From: ELB16-189 sp018266435
GTDB taxonomy: Bacteria > Bacteroidota > Bacteroidia > Cytophagales > Cyclobacteriaceae
Assembly (NCBI GenBank): GCA_030123525.1
Contig: CP126125.1
Location: 1,364,001-1,428,000 of the forward strand
Reading direction: 5' to 3'
DNA: 64,000 bases
Made by a program: the position numbers and the translations under genes. The notes below the pieces were generated by a model that was not told where the DNA came from, did not search any database, and saw nothing but the letters and a program-made list of their open reading frames with translations. Positions 8,934 through 16,259 of the stretch are shown here, piece by piece. Position 1 is the first letter of the stretch. The number at the start of each line of letters is the position of its first letter.

Positions 8934-10034
8934 ACAACTCTTCTTAATTGCAGCCTTAGCCTCTTGCGAGCCGAGTTCATCGGCACGTTTTAAGTCCAGG
9001 CATCCATCGTAGTTGTTATTCATGGTGAGTTTTACCAAGCCGCGCTGGTAATAGGTTTCGGGGTCGGTGGGGTATAATTCAATAGAAGATGAATAATCGT
9101 CTACGGCACCGGCATAATCTTCTTTTTCAGTTTTGCTCAGGGCACGGTTGTCAAAATAGGTTGGGTTGGTAGCATCTAATTCAATGGCTTTGGTGTAGTC
9201 GGCAATGGAGCCTTCATAATCTTGCATGGTATATTTTAATACTCCGCGCAGGTTAAATGTTTCGGCACTCTGGTTGTTCAGTTCAATGGCTTTGTTGTAA
9301 TCGTCAAGAGCGCCTTTCAAATCTTCCTTAGCAGTTTTAGCCAGCGCCCGGTTTTCATACTTCAATGGGTCTTTGGCATCCAGTTTAATGGCCTGATCAT
9401 AATCAGCAATGGCCAACGCAAAATTGCTGGTATTGTAGTAGGCTACTCCGCGGTAGTTATACAAATTAGCATCTGTTTTATCCAACTCAATGGCTTTGGA
9501 ATAATCGTCAATGGCGCTCACGTATTCGCCCAACTCGGCCTTTACAATTCCCCGGTTAAAATATTTGTCATCGGTTACAGGCCCAAGTTCTAAAGATTTT
9601 GAAAAATCAAAATAAGCGCCTTGCAAGTCTTCGATGTTGTATTTGGCAAACCCACGGTTGGTGTAAGCTTCAGCATACTTGGGGTTAAATTTGATTGCTT
9701 TGTTTAAATCGGCAATAGCGCCATCATCATCTCCCAAATTAATTTTAGATTCACCCCGGTAATTCCATGCTTCCGTTAGCGTGGAGTCAATTTCTAATGC
9801 AAAATTAAAATCACCAATTGCTCCATAATAATCTGAAAGTGCCATGCGGGCGCGGCCCCGCAAGGTGAACGCATTTTTATTTTTGGGATTGGTATCGATC
9901 ACTTTGTTGAGATCCAGTTTGGCACCGGCAAAATCTTTGGCCTCAATTTTTTTCCGAATTACATCAAGCGGATCAGTCTGAGCAAAGGCACAGATACCTG
10001 AAAACGACAACATCCAAAATAAAATTTTTTTCAT
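8928..10034 (-). CDS. Secreted tetratricopeptide-repeat protein
   Basis: 368 residues if started at MKKILFWML; a TTG seven codons upstream is in frame but would bury the signal peptide. The signal peptide is cut after CAFA to give mature QTDP. The rest is about ten TPR units of 34 residues each, recognisable by repeated YxxAIxDYxxAIELDxxxA-type spacing (for example NRGFAKYNIEDLQGAY and NYRGVAYYNTSNFALA). It is probably a periplasmic scaffold for protein contacts; no partner is indicated. Exactly repeating units make it prone to copy-number change. Confidence 0.88.
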   Translation of the reverse strand: MKKILFWMLSFSGICAFAQTDPLDVIRKKIEAKDFAGAKLDLNKVIDTNPKNKNAFTLRGRARMALSDYYGAIGDFNFALEIDSTLTEAWNYRGESKINLGDDDGAIADLNKAIKFNPKYAEAYTNRGFAKYNIEDLQGAYFDFSKSLELGPVTDDKYFNRGIVKAELGEYVSAIDDYSKAIELDKTDANLYNYRGVAYYNTSNFALAIADYDQAIKLDAKDPLKYENRALAKTAKEDLKGALDDYNKAIELNNQSAETFNLRGVLKYTMQDYEGSIADYTKAIELDATNPTYFDNRALSKTEKEDYAGAVDDYSSSIELYPTDPETYYQRGLVKLTMNNNYDGCLDLKRADELGSQEAKAAIKKSCK

Positions 10035-10166
10035 ACGGTATAATTGATTGAGCAAGTTAGCAAGTTTTTCAATCCTTCGTTATTATACAATATAGCTACA
10101 CGATAAAATCAGCCATCGCATTCGGCCGTTCAGAAAAAAACTGTACCTAAAATTTCTGTGTTTCCG

Positions 10167-10174
10167 TAGATTTG
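10167..10174 (+). promoter_or_regulatory. -7 box of the amidohydrolase gene
   Basis: TAGATTTG fits TAnnTTTG and ends 19 bases before the ATG at 10194. No matching TTG is seen at -33. Confidence 0.4.
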
Positions 10175-10193
10175 GTTTGTCAATCTGATCTCC

Positions 10194-11324
10194 ATGAAAA
10201 AATATCTCACGTTGTGCACATTCTTTTTATATTCTACATCGGTTGTGTGGGCGCAAGAAAAACCACTGGCCGATAAAATGGATTTTGAAGAATATGATCC
10301 GCCATCATCATTGGTGGTGACCGAGCATAAACTGACCCGGGCTAAATTTCCTTTTATTGACATTCACAATCACCAGGGAGATATGAATAAAGCTGATCTG
10401 GGCAAGCTGATTAAAGAAATGGATCAACTTAACATGGCTGTGATGAACAACCTGAGTGGGAGGGGTTTTGGAGGAGTGAAGGATTTTAGCGGAAGCAATC
10501 AACACCTGTATGCTTCGCTCGACAACATCAAAAAAAACTACCCCAACCGCTTCATTCTGTTTACCAATATCAGCTTTGTAGACATAGATGATCCTGCTTG
10601 GACGACCAACACCGTGAAGCAACTGGAAGAAAATGTGAAAGCCGGGGCAAAAGGGTTGAAGATATATAAGTCACTTGGCATGTTTGCCCGTGATAAAAAT
10701 GGCAGACGCATCCACATTGATGATTCGCGCATAGATGCCGTGTGGGATAAATGTGGTGAACTTGGCATCCCGGTACTGATTCATGCCGCAGACCCCAAGC
10801 AATTCTGGCAACCGATCGACAAAAACAACGAACGCTGGCTGGAGCTAAAAACACATCCCGGCCGCAGGCATGACAAAGACACTGTGAAGTGGGAAACAAT
10901 AATAGCCGAGCAGCACCGCATGTTTCGAAAACATCCCAACACAAAATTCATTGACGCCCACTTGGGTTGGTATGGCAATGATTTGAAAAAACTGGGAAAA
11001 TTATTGGACGAAATGCCTAATGTTTATACCGAAATCGGGGCTGTAATTGCTGAGTTGGGCAGGCAGCCCCGCGCAGCCAAAGAATTTTTAACAAAATACC
11101 AGGACCGTGTGCTGTTTGGTAAAGACAGTTGGGTGCCCGAAGAATACACCACGTATTTCAGGGTACTTGAAACTGAAGATGAATATTTTCTATACCACAA
11201 AAGGTATCACGCGTTTTGGCGCATGTATGGCATTGGTTTGCCTGATGAGGTGTTGAAAAAAATTTATTACAAAAATGCCATGAAACTGGTGAGCGGAATA
11301 GATGCTTCGCTGTTTCCCCAATAA
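10194..11324 (+). CDS. Secreted amidohydrolase (TIM-barrel metal hydrolase)
   Basis: 376 residues. The signal peptide is cut after VVWA to give QEKP. The mature part has the amidohydrolase-2 layout: metal pair H58 and H60 in FIDIHNHQGD, a later IPVLIHAADP histidine, FIDAHLGWYGND, and near the C-terminus VLFGKDSWVP, where the usual catalytic Asp follows FG. The family hydrolyses or decarboxylates ring or carboxylate substrates with one or two metal ions; the substrate cannot be read from the sequence. Export is less usual than cytosolic location for the family. It has its own promoter and no operon partner. Confidence 0.85.
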   Translation: MKKYLTLCTFFLYSTSVVWAQEKPLADKMDFEEYDPPSSLVVTEHKLTRAKFPFIDIHNHQGDMNKADLGKLIKEMDQLNMAVMNNLSGRGFGGVKDFSGSNQHLYASLDNIKKNYPNRFILFTNISFVDIDDPAWTTNTVKQLEENVKAGAKGLKIYKSLGMFARDKNGRRIHIDDSRIDAVWDKCGELGIPVLIHAADPKQFWQPIDKNNERWLELKTHPGRRHDKDTVKWETIIAEQHRMFRKHPNTKFIDAHLGWYGNDLKKLGKLLDEMPNVYTEIGAVIAELGRQPRAAKEFLTKYQDRVLFGKDSWVPEEYTTYFRVLETEDEYFLYHKRYHAFWRMYGIGLPDEVLKKIYYKNAMKLVSGIDASLFPQ

Positions 11325-11376
11325 AAATGTACTACACGCATCGGTTAGGCCGAAGCAAAAAAAATGGTTAGGTCAA

Positions 11377-12792
11377 TCAACCCTGAAAATGTTTCAGGCG
11401 CACAATCTCTTCGGGTTTTAAAAAGCGCCACTGACCGCGTGCCAATTCTTTTTTATCAAGCCCGGCATACATCACACGGTCCAGTTTGATTACTTCATAA
11501 CCGAGTGCCTCAAATATCCTTCTTACGATGCGGTTCCATCCGATGTGTATTTCAATGCCCACTTCTTTTCCATCATCGCCCACAATGGCCAGGTCATCTA
11601 CTTGTGCCTTGCCCTCATCAAAATACACGCCATCTAAAATCTTTTGAAAATCATCTTTAGTGAGAGGCCTGTTTAGTTCTACTTTGTAAATTTTCTTGGC
11701 TTTATAGGAGGGATGAGTCAACTTATCGGCCAGGTCTCCGTCATTGGTGAGCAACAAGAGCCCGGTCGTATTTCGGTCTAATCGCCCCACCGGGTAAATT
11801 CGCTCGTTGCAGGCACTTGCTACCAACTCCATTACCGTTTTGCGTTCTTCGGGATCGTCTGTGGTGGTGATAAAGCCCTTGGGTTTGTTAAGCAAAATAT
11901 AAACCAGCGGTTCGGCTTTGAGTTTGCGTCCTTCGTAACGCACATCATCAGTTGGTTTTACTTTATGCCCCATTTCTGTGATCGTTACCCCGTTTACGGT
12001 TACCAGCCCCATCTTAATAAACTCATCGGCCTCTCTGCGGCTACCCACCCCGCTGTTAGCCATAAACTTATTCAGTCGGATCAATCCATCGGGGTTCTTT
12101 TCCGTTCTTTCCTGAGCGGACGGGCGAGCTGCTTTTTTCTCACTTCTTTCAGTTCCGGGTTTTACTTTTTTTACTTCACTGCGATCAAATTTTTTAAAGT
12201 TTGAAAATCGTTCACGGCTTTCCTGTTTTGAAAATTTTTTATGGAACGGCTTTTCGTCAGATGAGTCAGATCGCTTGAACCGAGGCTTAGCGTTTTCTTT
12301 ATCCAGGGGTCGATCTTCCTCTCTTCTGGAGTATTCTTTTCTGAATGGTCTCTTGCCTGACGAATCACCTTGACCGAATTGCTGTTTGGAGTTTTCGCGG
12401 TTTGAATAACGGTCGTCATTTCTTTGTGAATAGTTTTTACGAAAGGGTTTCTCTTCGGATGAATCTGAGCGGCTAAACCGAGGTTTATTTTCCCGCTCTG
12501 AAAATCTTCGTTCATCTGAACCTTCGTCTCTTTTTCTGCGAAAAGGCCGGTCAGTATCGCGACTGAATCGCGAAGAACTATGTTGATCACGATCAAATTT
12601 TTTTTCGCTGAAAGGGCGCGACTCTTTTGTTGACCCGGAAGAGAAACTCTTTTTTGAAAATTTTCTTTCAGAAAAAGAATCAGATGAACCTCCTGATTCA
12701 GGTCTTTTCTTTTTCCGGTCGTAAAATGATTTTTCAGCCCGACTTTGCTTGCCGAACGAAGTTCTCTTATCGGATTTACCAAAACGTGCCAT
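11377..12792 (-). CDS. rRNA pseudouridine synthase (RsuA/RluB type) with long charged N-terminus
   Basis: 471 residues. The C-terminal half is a normal RsuA/RluB/E/F enzyme: S4 RNA-binding domain about 238-285 (LIRLNKFMANSGVGSRREA), then the catalytic domain with D339 in PVGRLDRNTTGLLLL. Family members isomerise a uridine in 16S or 23S rRNA; the target nucleotide is not certain. The first 235 residues are low-complexity, rich in Ser, Arg, Lys, Glu and Phe, and include three repeats of 32-34 residues (101-198) with a core DSSxEKPFRK. Such extensions are known from Bacteroidota relatives but vary greatly. The scpB terminator lies just upstream. Confidence 0.93.
   Translation of the reverse strand: MARFGKSDKRTSFGKQSRAEKSFYDRKKKRPESGGSSDSFSERKFSKKSFSSGSTKESRPFSEKKFDRDQHSSSRFSRDTDRPFRRKRDEGSDERRFSERENKPRFSRSDSSEEKPFRKNYSQRNDDRYSNRENSKQQFGQGDSSGKRPFRKEYSRREEDRPLDKENAKPRFKRSDSSDEKPFHKKFSKQESRERFSNFKKFDRSEVKKVKPGTERSEKKAARPSAQERTEKNPDGLIRLNKFMANSGVGSRREADEFIKMGLVTVNGVTITEMGHKVKPTDDVRYEGRKLKAEPLVYILLNKPKGFITTTDDPEERKTVMELVASACNERIYPVGRLDRNTTGLLLLTNDGDLADKLTHPSYKAKKIYKVELNRPLTKDDFQKILDGVYFDEGKAQVDDLAIVGDDGKEVGIEIHIGWNRIVRRIFEALGYEVIKLDRVMYAGLDKKELARGQWRFLKPEEIVRLKHFQG
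12199..12492 (-). repeat. Three tandem coding repeats in the pseudouridine synthase gene
   Basis: Codons 101-132, 133-165 and 166-198 encode three diverged units. Each begins EN(K/S/A), has a DSS core near residue 10, then PF(R/H)K, a YS or FS pair, and an acidic-basic tail. The DNA is diverged, so this is an old protein-level repeat. Confidence 0.7.
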
Positions 12793-12837
12793 ACGGGTCT
12801 AGTTATTTGGTTTGAAGGTACTTAGAAAATAATAAAT

Positions 12838-12868
12838 AAAAACGGCTTCTATTGGATGAAGCCGTTTT
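12838..12868 (-). terminator. Terminator after scpB
   Basis: AAAACGGCTTC / GAAGCCGTTTT, an 11-bp perfect stem with an 8-base loop; read on the minus strand it ends in a T tract. It lies between scpB and the pseudouridine synthase gene. Confidence 0.8.
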
Positions 12869-12893
12869 ACAGGTTTTTGCAAAATTCTAATAG

Positions 12894-13460
12894 CTATTGG
12901 TTCTCTGGGGTTTCACCGATGGTATTAACCTCGTTGCTGAAATCTTTGGGAGTAGGTAATTCGCTGATATCATTAATGCCAAAGTATTCCATAAACTTAG
13001 AACTGGTGCCATAAAGCATGGGACGACCAATAGTTTCGGCCTTTCCTTGTATCTCAATCAACCCTTTATCCAATAATTTTTGAATGGCATAATCACAATT
13101 AACCCCACGGATATTCTCTACTTCTGGCTTGGAGATCGGTTGTTTGTAAGCAATGATCGAGAGTGTTTCCATAGCGCTGATCGACAATCTTTTTTTCGAT
13201 TGCTGTTTTAGCATGATGCCAATGCTGGCTTGGTACGCGGGTTTAGTCAGAAACTGATAGCCACCACCGGATTTGTACAATTGAAAAGAGTACTCTTCAA
13301 ACTGGAATTTTTCTTCGAGCCTTTTTAGTGCGGCAGTAATATCTTCTTCAGGAACCTCTGCATTAAACATTTCAGAAAGGCAAGCCTTCAGATCGGCTAC
13401 CTTAGTGGGAGTTGGTGAACAAAACACCAAAGCCTCAATATGATTTTGTAAAAAGTCCAT
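12894..13460 (-). CDS. scpB: SMC-ScpAB condensin subunit ScpB
   Basis: 188-residue winged-helix protein of the SMC-ScpA-ScpB complex that compacts and segregates the chromosome. Typical ScpB segments are EALVFCSPTPTKVADL at the N-terminus, LSISAMETLSIIAYKQPISK in the middle, and VNCDYAIQKLLDKGLIEI followed by GRPMLYGTS. A 28-residue tail follows the second winged helix. It is 37 bases downstream of the DksA-like gene and probably in one operon with it. scpA is not in the window. Confidence 0.94.
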   Translation of the reverse strand: MDFLQNHIEALVFCSPTPTKVADLKACLSEMFNAEVPEEDITAALKRLEEKFQFEEYSFQLYKSGGGYQFLTKPAYQASIGIMLKQQSKKRLSISAMETLSIIAYKQPISKPEVENIRGVNCDYAIQKLLDKGLIEIQGKAETIGRPMLYGTSSKFMEYFGINDISELPTPKDFSNEVNTIGETPENQ

Positions 13461-13497
13461 GTTATTTTTAGCAAGAGGTTTAAGGTGAGGGATCGGA

Positions 13498-14190
13498 TCA
13501 GTCTTGCTTCATCATTTTAGCTTCGATCGACTGGGTAGTATGGGGCACGGCAATCAATCGTTCTTTTGAAATCAACTTTCCGGTTACCGAGCATATTCCG
13601 TACGTTCCGTTCTTAATTCGCACTAACGCATTTTCTAAATTGGTAATGTATTTCAACTGGCGGGCCGCTAATTGGCTCATGTTTTCTTTCTCGGCAGTTT
13701 CAGCCCCGTCTTCCAGTACTTTTGTGTTTCCGCCCGAAGTAGAATCTGTGCCTTCATCGTTATTTCTGTTCAATGTCTCTTTCAGGATTTTGAATTCTTC
13801 ACGCGCTTTATCCAATTTACCGTTGATCAGCATTTCAAACTCTTTAAGCTCTTCATCGCTGTAGCGTGTTTTAGTATCAGGAACGGATGATGATTTAACC
13901 GGTTTGTGGGCAATAGGCCGTTGAGTAGGTATAGAAAAAATATTCAACTGTGCCGGTGCCGGTTTGTTCACAATGTGGGCTTGTGCTTTAGCTGGTTTAG
14001 TGGGAATAGTCTTTTTAGCTATCTTCTTAGCTGCAACTTTTTTAGGGCTGGTTTTTTTAGCTACTTTCTTGGGGGCTATTTTCTTCGATGGCTTTTTGGC
14101 TACAGTCTTTTTTACCTTTGCTGCCTTCTTGGGTTTTGCTGAAGATTTCTTAGCTGGTTTTGAAGATTTCTTCTTTGCTGATTTTGCCAT
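13498..14190 (-). CDS. DksA/TraR-like protein with histone-H1-like N-terminus
   Basis: 230 residues in two parts. Residues 1-70 are almost only Lys, Ala, Ser and Pro (units such as KKVAKKTSPKK), like histone H1 tails. After a linker, residues about 105-225 resemble the DksA/TraR fold: SDEELKEFEMLINGKLDKA, a coiled-coil region and RIKNGTYGICSVTGKLISKERL. The zinc finger of DksA needs four cysteines; here only the first remains (GICSVTG), so metal binding is unlikely. DksA proteins bind RNA polymerase through the secondary channel; whether this one does, or instead binds DNA through the basic tail, is open. Confidence 0.82.
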   Translation of the reverse strand: MAKSAKKKSSKPAKKSSAKPKKAAKVKKTVAKKPSKKIAPKKVAKKTSPKKVAAKKIAKKTIPTKPAKAQAHIVNKPAPAQLNIFSIPTQRPIAHKPVKSSSVPDTKTRYSDEELKEFEMLINGKLDKAREEFKILKETLNRNNDEGTDSTSGGNTKVLEDGAETAEKENMSQLAARQLKYITNLENALVRIKNGTYGICSVTGKLISKERLIAVPHTTQSIEAKMMKQD

Positions 14191-14231
14191 AACTGATTCT
14201 TTTTAAGAGTAGTGTGTAATAAAAAGTGCGG

Positions 14232-14259
14232 CAAAAATACATTTATGCAAACGAAACAA
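14232..14259 (-). promoter_or_regulatory. Promoter of the DksA-like/scpB operon
   Basis: TTG at -33, a 17-base spacer, then TATTTTTG on the minus strand, 41 bases before the DksA-like ATG. Confidence 0.6.
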
Positions 14260-14436
14260 AAAATCTAACCTTCACTTTTCCTGGAAGCTCAGTTTTAAGG
14301 CTTAGCCTTCGGCATTCCTGTGTTTTGTGGAAAATTGATTACCCAGGCAAACATTTAAGTACAGATGCCTTGTTCTGTATTAAAATTTAGCTGTGGCTGG
14401 TTAAGATTGAACAAGAATTTGGCGCAGGTAATCCGA

Positions 14437-14829
14437 TCAATTATCAAAATCAGGATCATAGCTGGCTTCGCGGCCGCTTCGCTTGCCGCCACCATCTTCA
14501 TCGTCTGAGCCTTCGTACTCGTCATTTCCTTCAAAGTCATCTCCCCCCTCAAATGAATCGGTGTTGTCGTCACCGGCATCTTCAAATTCCTGACGTTTGC
14601 CTGATTCAACATCGTAGCCGCCATCGCTGTTTTTGGTAGCAGGAAGTTTTACCAGGTACACAGCATCGTCTGTTTCGAGCGGAAAAACAAAAATGGGTTG
14701 GTTTTTTGCATTCAAAATTCTTGTAATACTCGACTCGTAACCATTGGGGTATTGCTCGCGCATCAGCTCTTGCAATTGGCTCGAAAGGTTTTCTAAACTT
14801 TTAATAATTCTTTTTTTGGGAGAGGCCAT
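14437..14829 (-). CDS. Conserved hypothetical acidic protein
   Basis: 130 residues. The first 65 look folded (KSLENLSSQLQELMREQYPNG helix, then an alternating beta pattern with IFVFPLETDDAVYLVKL); the last 55 are a strongly acidic Gly/Asp/Glu-rich tail ending in DPDFDN. No named domain is recognised. The gene stands alone, 246 bases downstream of which lies the DksA-like promoter region; that gap holds only the promoter. Confidence 0.7.
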   Translation of the reverse strand: MASPKKRIIKSLENLSSQLQELMREQYPNGYESSITRILNAKNQPIFVFPLETDDAVYLVKLPATKNSDGGYDVESGKRQEFEDAGDDNTDSFEGGDDFEGNDEYEGSDDEDGGGKRSGREASYDPDFDN

Positions 14830-15010
14830 TGTTTATTCAATACATTGAAAATCGGCTCAAATAGCAACGAAATGACAGAGTAGGCAAGATTTTTTTAAAA
14901 ATTTTTTGATGGTTGGCCAAAATCTTTCTACTTTGCTCATCTCAAACGATTTATAAACCAAATCCAGTTCTATCGATTTATACCTCTACGTTACCTAAAC
15001 AACGTACACT

Positions 15011-15661
15011 ATGATTGACCCAAAATGCAGCGACAGCCAATTGGTATCGCTCTATCAATCCGGTAATGAAGAGGCGTTTGAATTGTTGCTGCGCAGGCAC
15101 AAATCTAGAATCTATACCTCTATCTACTTGATTGTAAAAGACCGATACGTAGCAGAAGACCTGTTGCAGGATGTGTTTATTAAAGCCGTAAACGTAATCA
15201 AGAGCGGCCGCTATAACGAAGAAGGTAAGTTTTTGCCATGGATTAGCCGCATTGCCCACAACCTTTCCATCGACCATTTTAGGAGTTGTAAACGTCATCC
15301 GGAGGTTGTTTTAGAGGATGGAAGCCGTTTATTTGACTCTTTGCAGTTTGCCGATGAAAATTTTGAAATAATTCAATCGCGCCAAGATACCAAAAGCAAA
15401 TTGCGGGCGTTAATCAAGCAACTGCCGCAAGAACAAAAAGAAGTACTGATCATGCGCCAATACCTGCAAATGAGCTTTCAGGAAATAGCCGACCGCACCG
15501 GGGTGAGTATCAACACTGCCTTGGGGCGTATGCGTTATGCACTGATCAACTTGCGCAAAAATATGACCAAAGCAAATGCCTATGATAAAAACGTTTACCC
15601 AACACGATCTGATGAGGAGGTTGTACCAAGAAACCTCAGCCGAGGAGACGAAGGAGATTGA
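15011..15661 (+). CDS. ECF-type RNA polymerase sigma factor
   Basis: 216 residues. Region 2 is clear (EEAFELLLRRHKSRIYT, then DRYVAEDLLQDVFIKAV and FLPWISRIAHNLSIDHFR), as is region 4 (LPQEQKEVLIMRQYLQMSFQEIADRTGVS, INTALGRMRYALINLRK). No region 1 or 3 is present. About 30 residues extend past the last region-4 helix, and the coding sequence for this tail overlaps the next gene in another frame. No membrane anti-sigma factor with a zinc motif is adjacent, so its signal is unknown. ECF factors redirect polymerase to stress or envelope genes. Confidence 0.94.
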   Translation: MIDPKCSDSQLVSLYQSGNEEAFELLLRRHKSRIYTSIYLIVKDRYVAEDLLQDVFIKAVNVIKSGRYNEEGKFLPWISRIAHNLSIDHFRSCKRHPEVVLEDGSRLFDSLQFADENFEIIQSRQDTKSKLRALIKQLPQEQKEVLIMRQYLQMSFQEIADRTGVSINTALGRMRYALINLRKNMTKANAYDKNVYPTRSDEEVVPRNLSRGDEGD

Positions 15662-15812
15662 CAAGGCTCTTCTTTGTGACAGTGAGTTACAGCGGCAGTA
15701 TAAAGAACTGCTTGCCATAAAGAAGCAACTGGAGGCAGTTTCTCTGAATCCCTCTGAAGGCACGGTTCAAAACATACTGAACTACGCCAACGGGCTGCAA
15801 GAACACCAATAG
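15576..15812 (+). CDS. Small protein overlapping the sigma factor gene
   Basis: 78 codons in a different frame, overlapping the end of the ECF gene by 86 bases. Internal starts at 15582 and 15612 are possible. The protein is soluble and helical: RLYQETSAEETKEIDKALL, then ELQRQYKELLAIKKQLEAV and TVQNILNYANG. I recall similar small genes behind this sigma factor in other Cytophagales, which supports that it is real. It has no zinc motif and no membrane segment, so a classical anti-sigma factor is not shown; a cytosolic regulator of the sigma factor is a reasonable guess from position only. Confidence 0.6.
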   Translation: MPMIKTFTQHDLMRRLYQETSAEETKEIDKALLCDSELQRQYKELLAIKKQLEAVSLNPSEGTVQNILNYANGLQEHQ

Positions 15813-15966
15813 TACCTACGCACGTATTGCCCTGACAACTGCAGTTATTGGTGTATACATTCTTGTAGAAAACATTACCTCACTATTATTTTTCAGTTAA
15901 TAATAGTTTTTTGGCTTGAACCCAAGCATTCTCTTTTACGTTATTTGTAGCATGATACCACTACAA

Positions 15967-16167
15967 ATGAAAAATACATCTAAACTGGCTATTCTTCAAA
16001 GCTTGGATGATATGGATCAGGTACAGATGGAAGATGTTCTGACCTATATCAAAAGCATCTTGCAGGAATCGGCTAGTCAACGGAGTTTTAAGAGAGAAGC
16101 AATGAAAGAAATCCGGCAAGCATTGAATCAAGCCAAAAAAGGAGCCGGCTTGCAATTGTCGGTTTAG
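15967..16167 (+). CDS. Small helical protein, antitoxin-like in shape
   Basis: 66 codons from MKNTSKLAIL; ATGs at 15952 and 15916 are alternatives. The sequence is two helices with a hinge: SLDDMDQVQMEDVLTYIKSI and FKREAMKEIRQALNQAKKG. This layout resembles small Bacteroidota proteins annotated as toxin-antitoxin components, but no toxin gene is adjacent: the downstream neighbour converges and the upstream gene is the sigma-associated one. Function unknown. Confidence 0.55.
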   Translation: MKNTSKLAILQSLDDMDQVQMEDVLTYIKSILQESASQRSFKREAMKEIRQALNQAKKGAGLQLSV

Positions 16168-16184
16168 TATTTTTTACGCACCTC

Positions 16185-16212
16185 AAAAAAACAGCCGATG
16201 AAAATAATCGGC
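16185..16212 (-). terminator. Terminator after the PorE-like gene
   Basis: GCCGAT / ATCGGC stem with a 7-base loop; on the minus strand seven T follow two bases later. It lies 48 bases past the stop of the PorE-like gene. Confidence 0.6.
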
Positions 16213-16259
16213 CAGAGGTTCTCATTCCTTGCCACACCCCTCTTAATAATATCTGCCCA

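Noticed and set aside
8928..10034. Regular repeats that could be a CRISPR array
   Set aside because: They are 102-base in-frame TPR units of a protein, with no identical short repeats and spacers.
12171..12782. 203-codon open frame inside the pseudouridine synthase gene, same strand
   Set aside because: It exists because the repeated Ser/Arg/Lys/Glu codons leave few stops in the second frame; it has no recognisable domain, while the other frame holds the S4 and catalytic domains.
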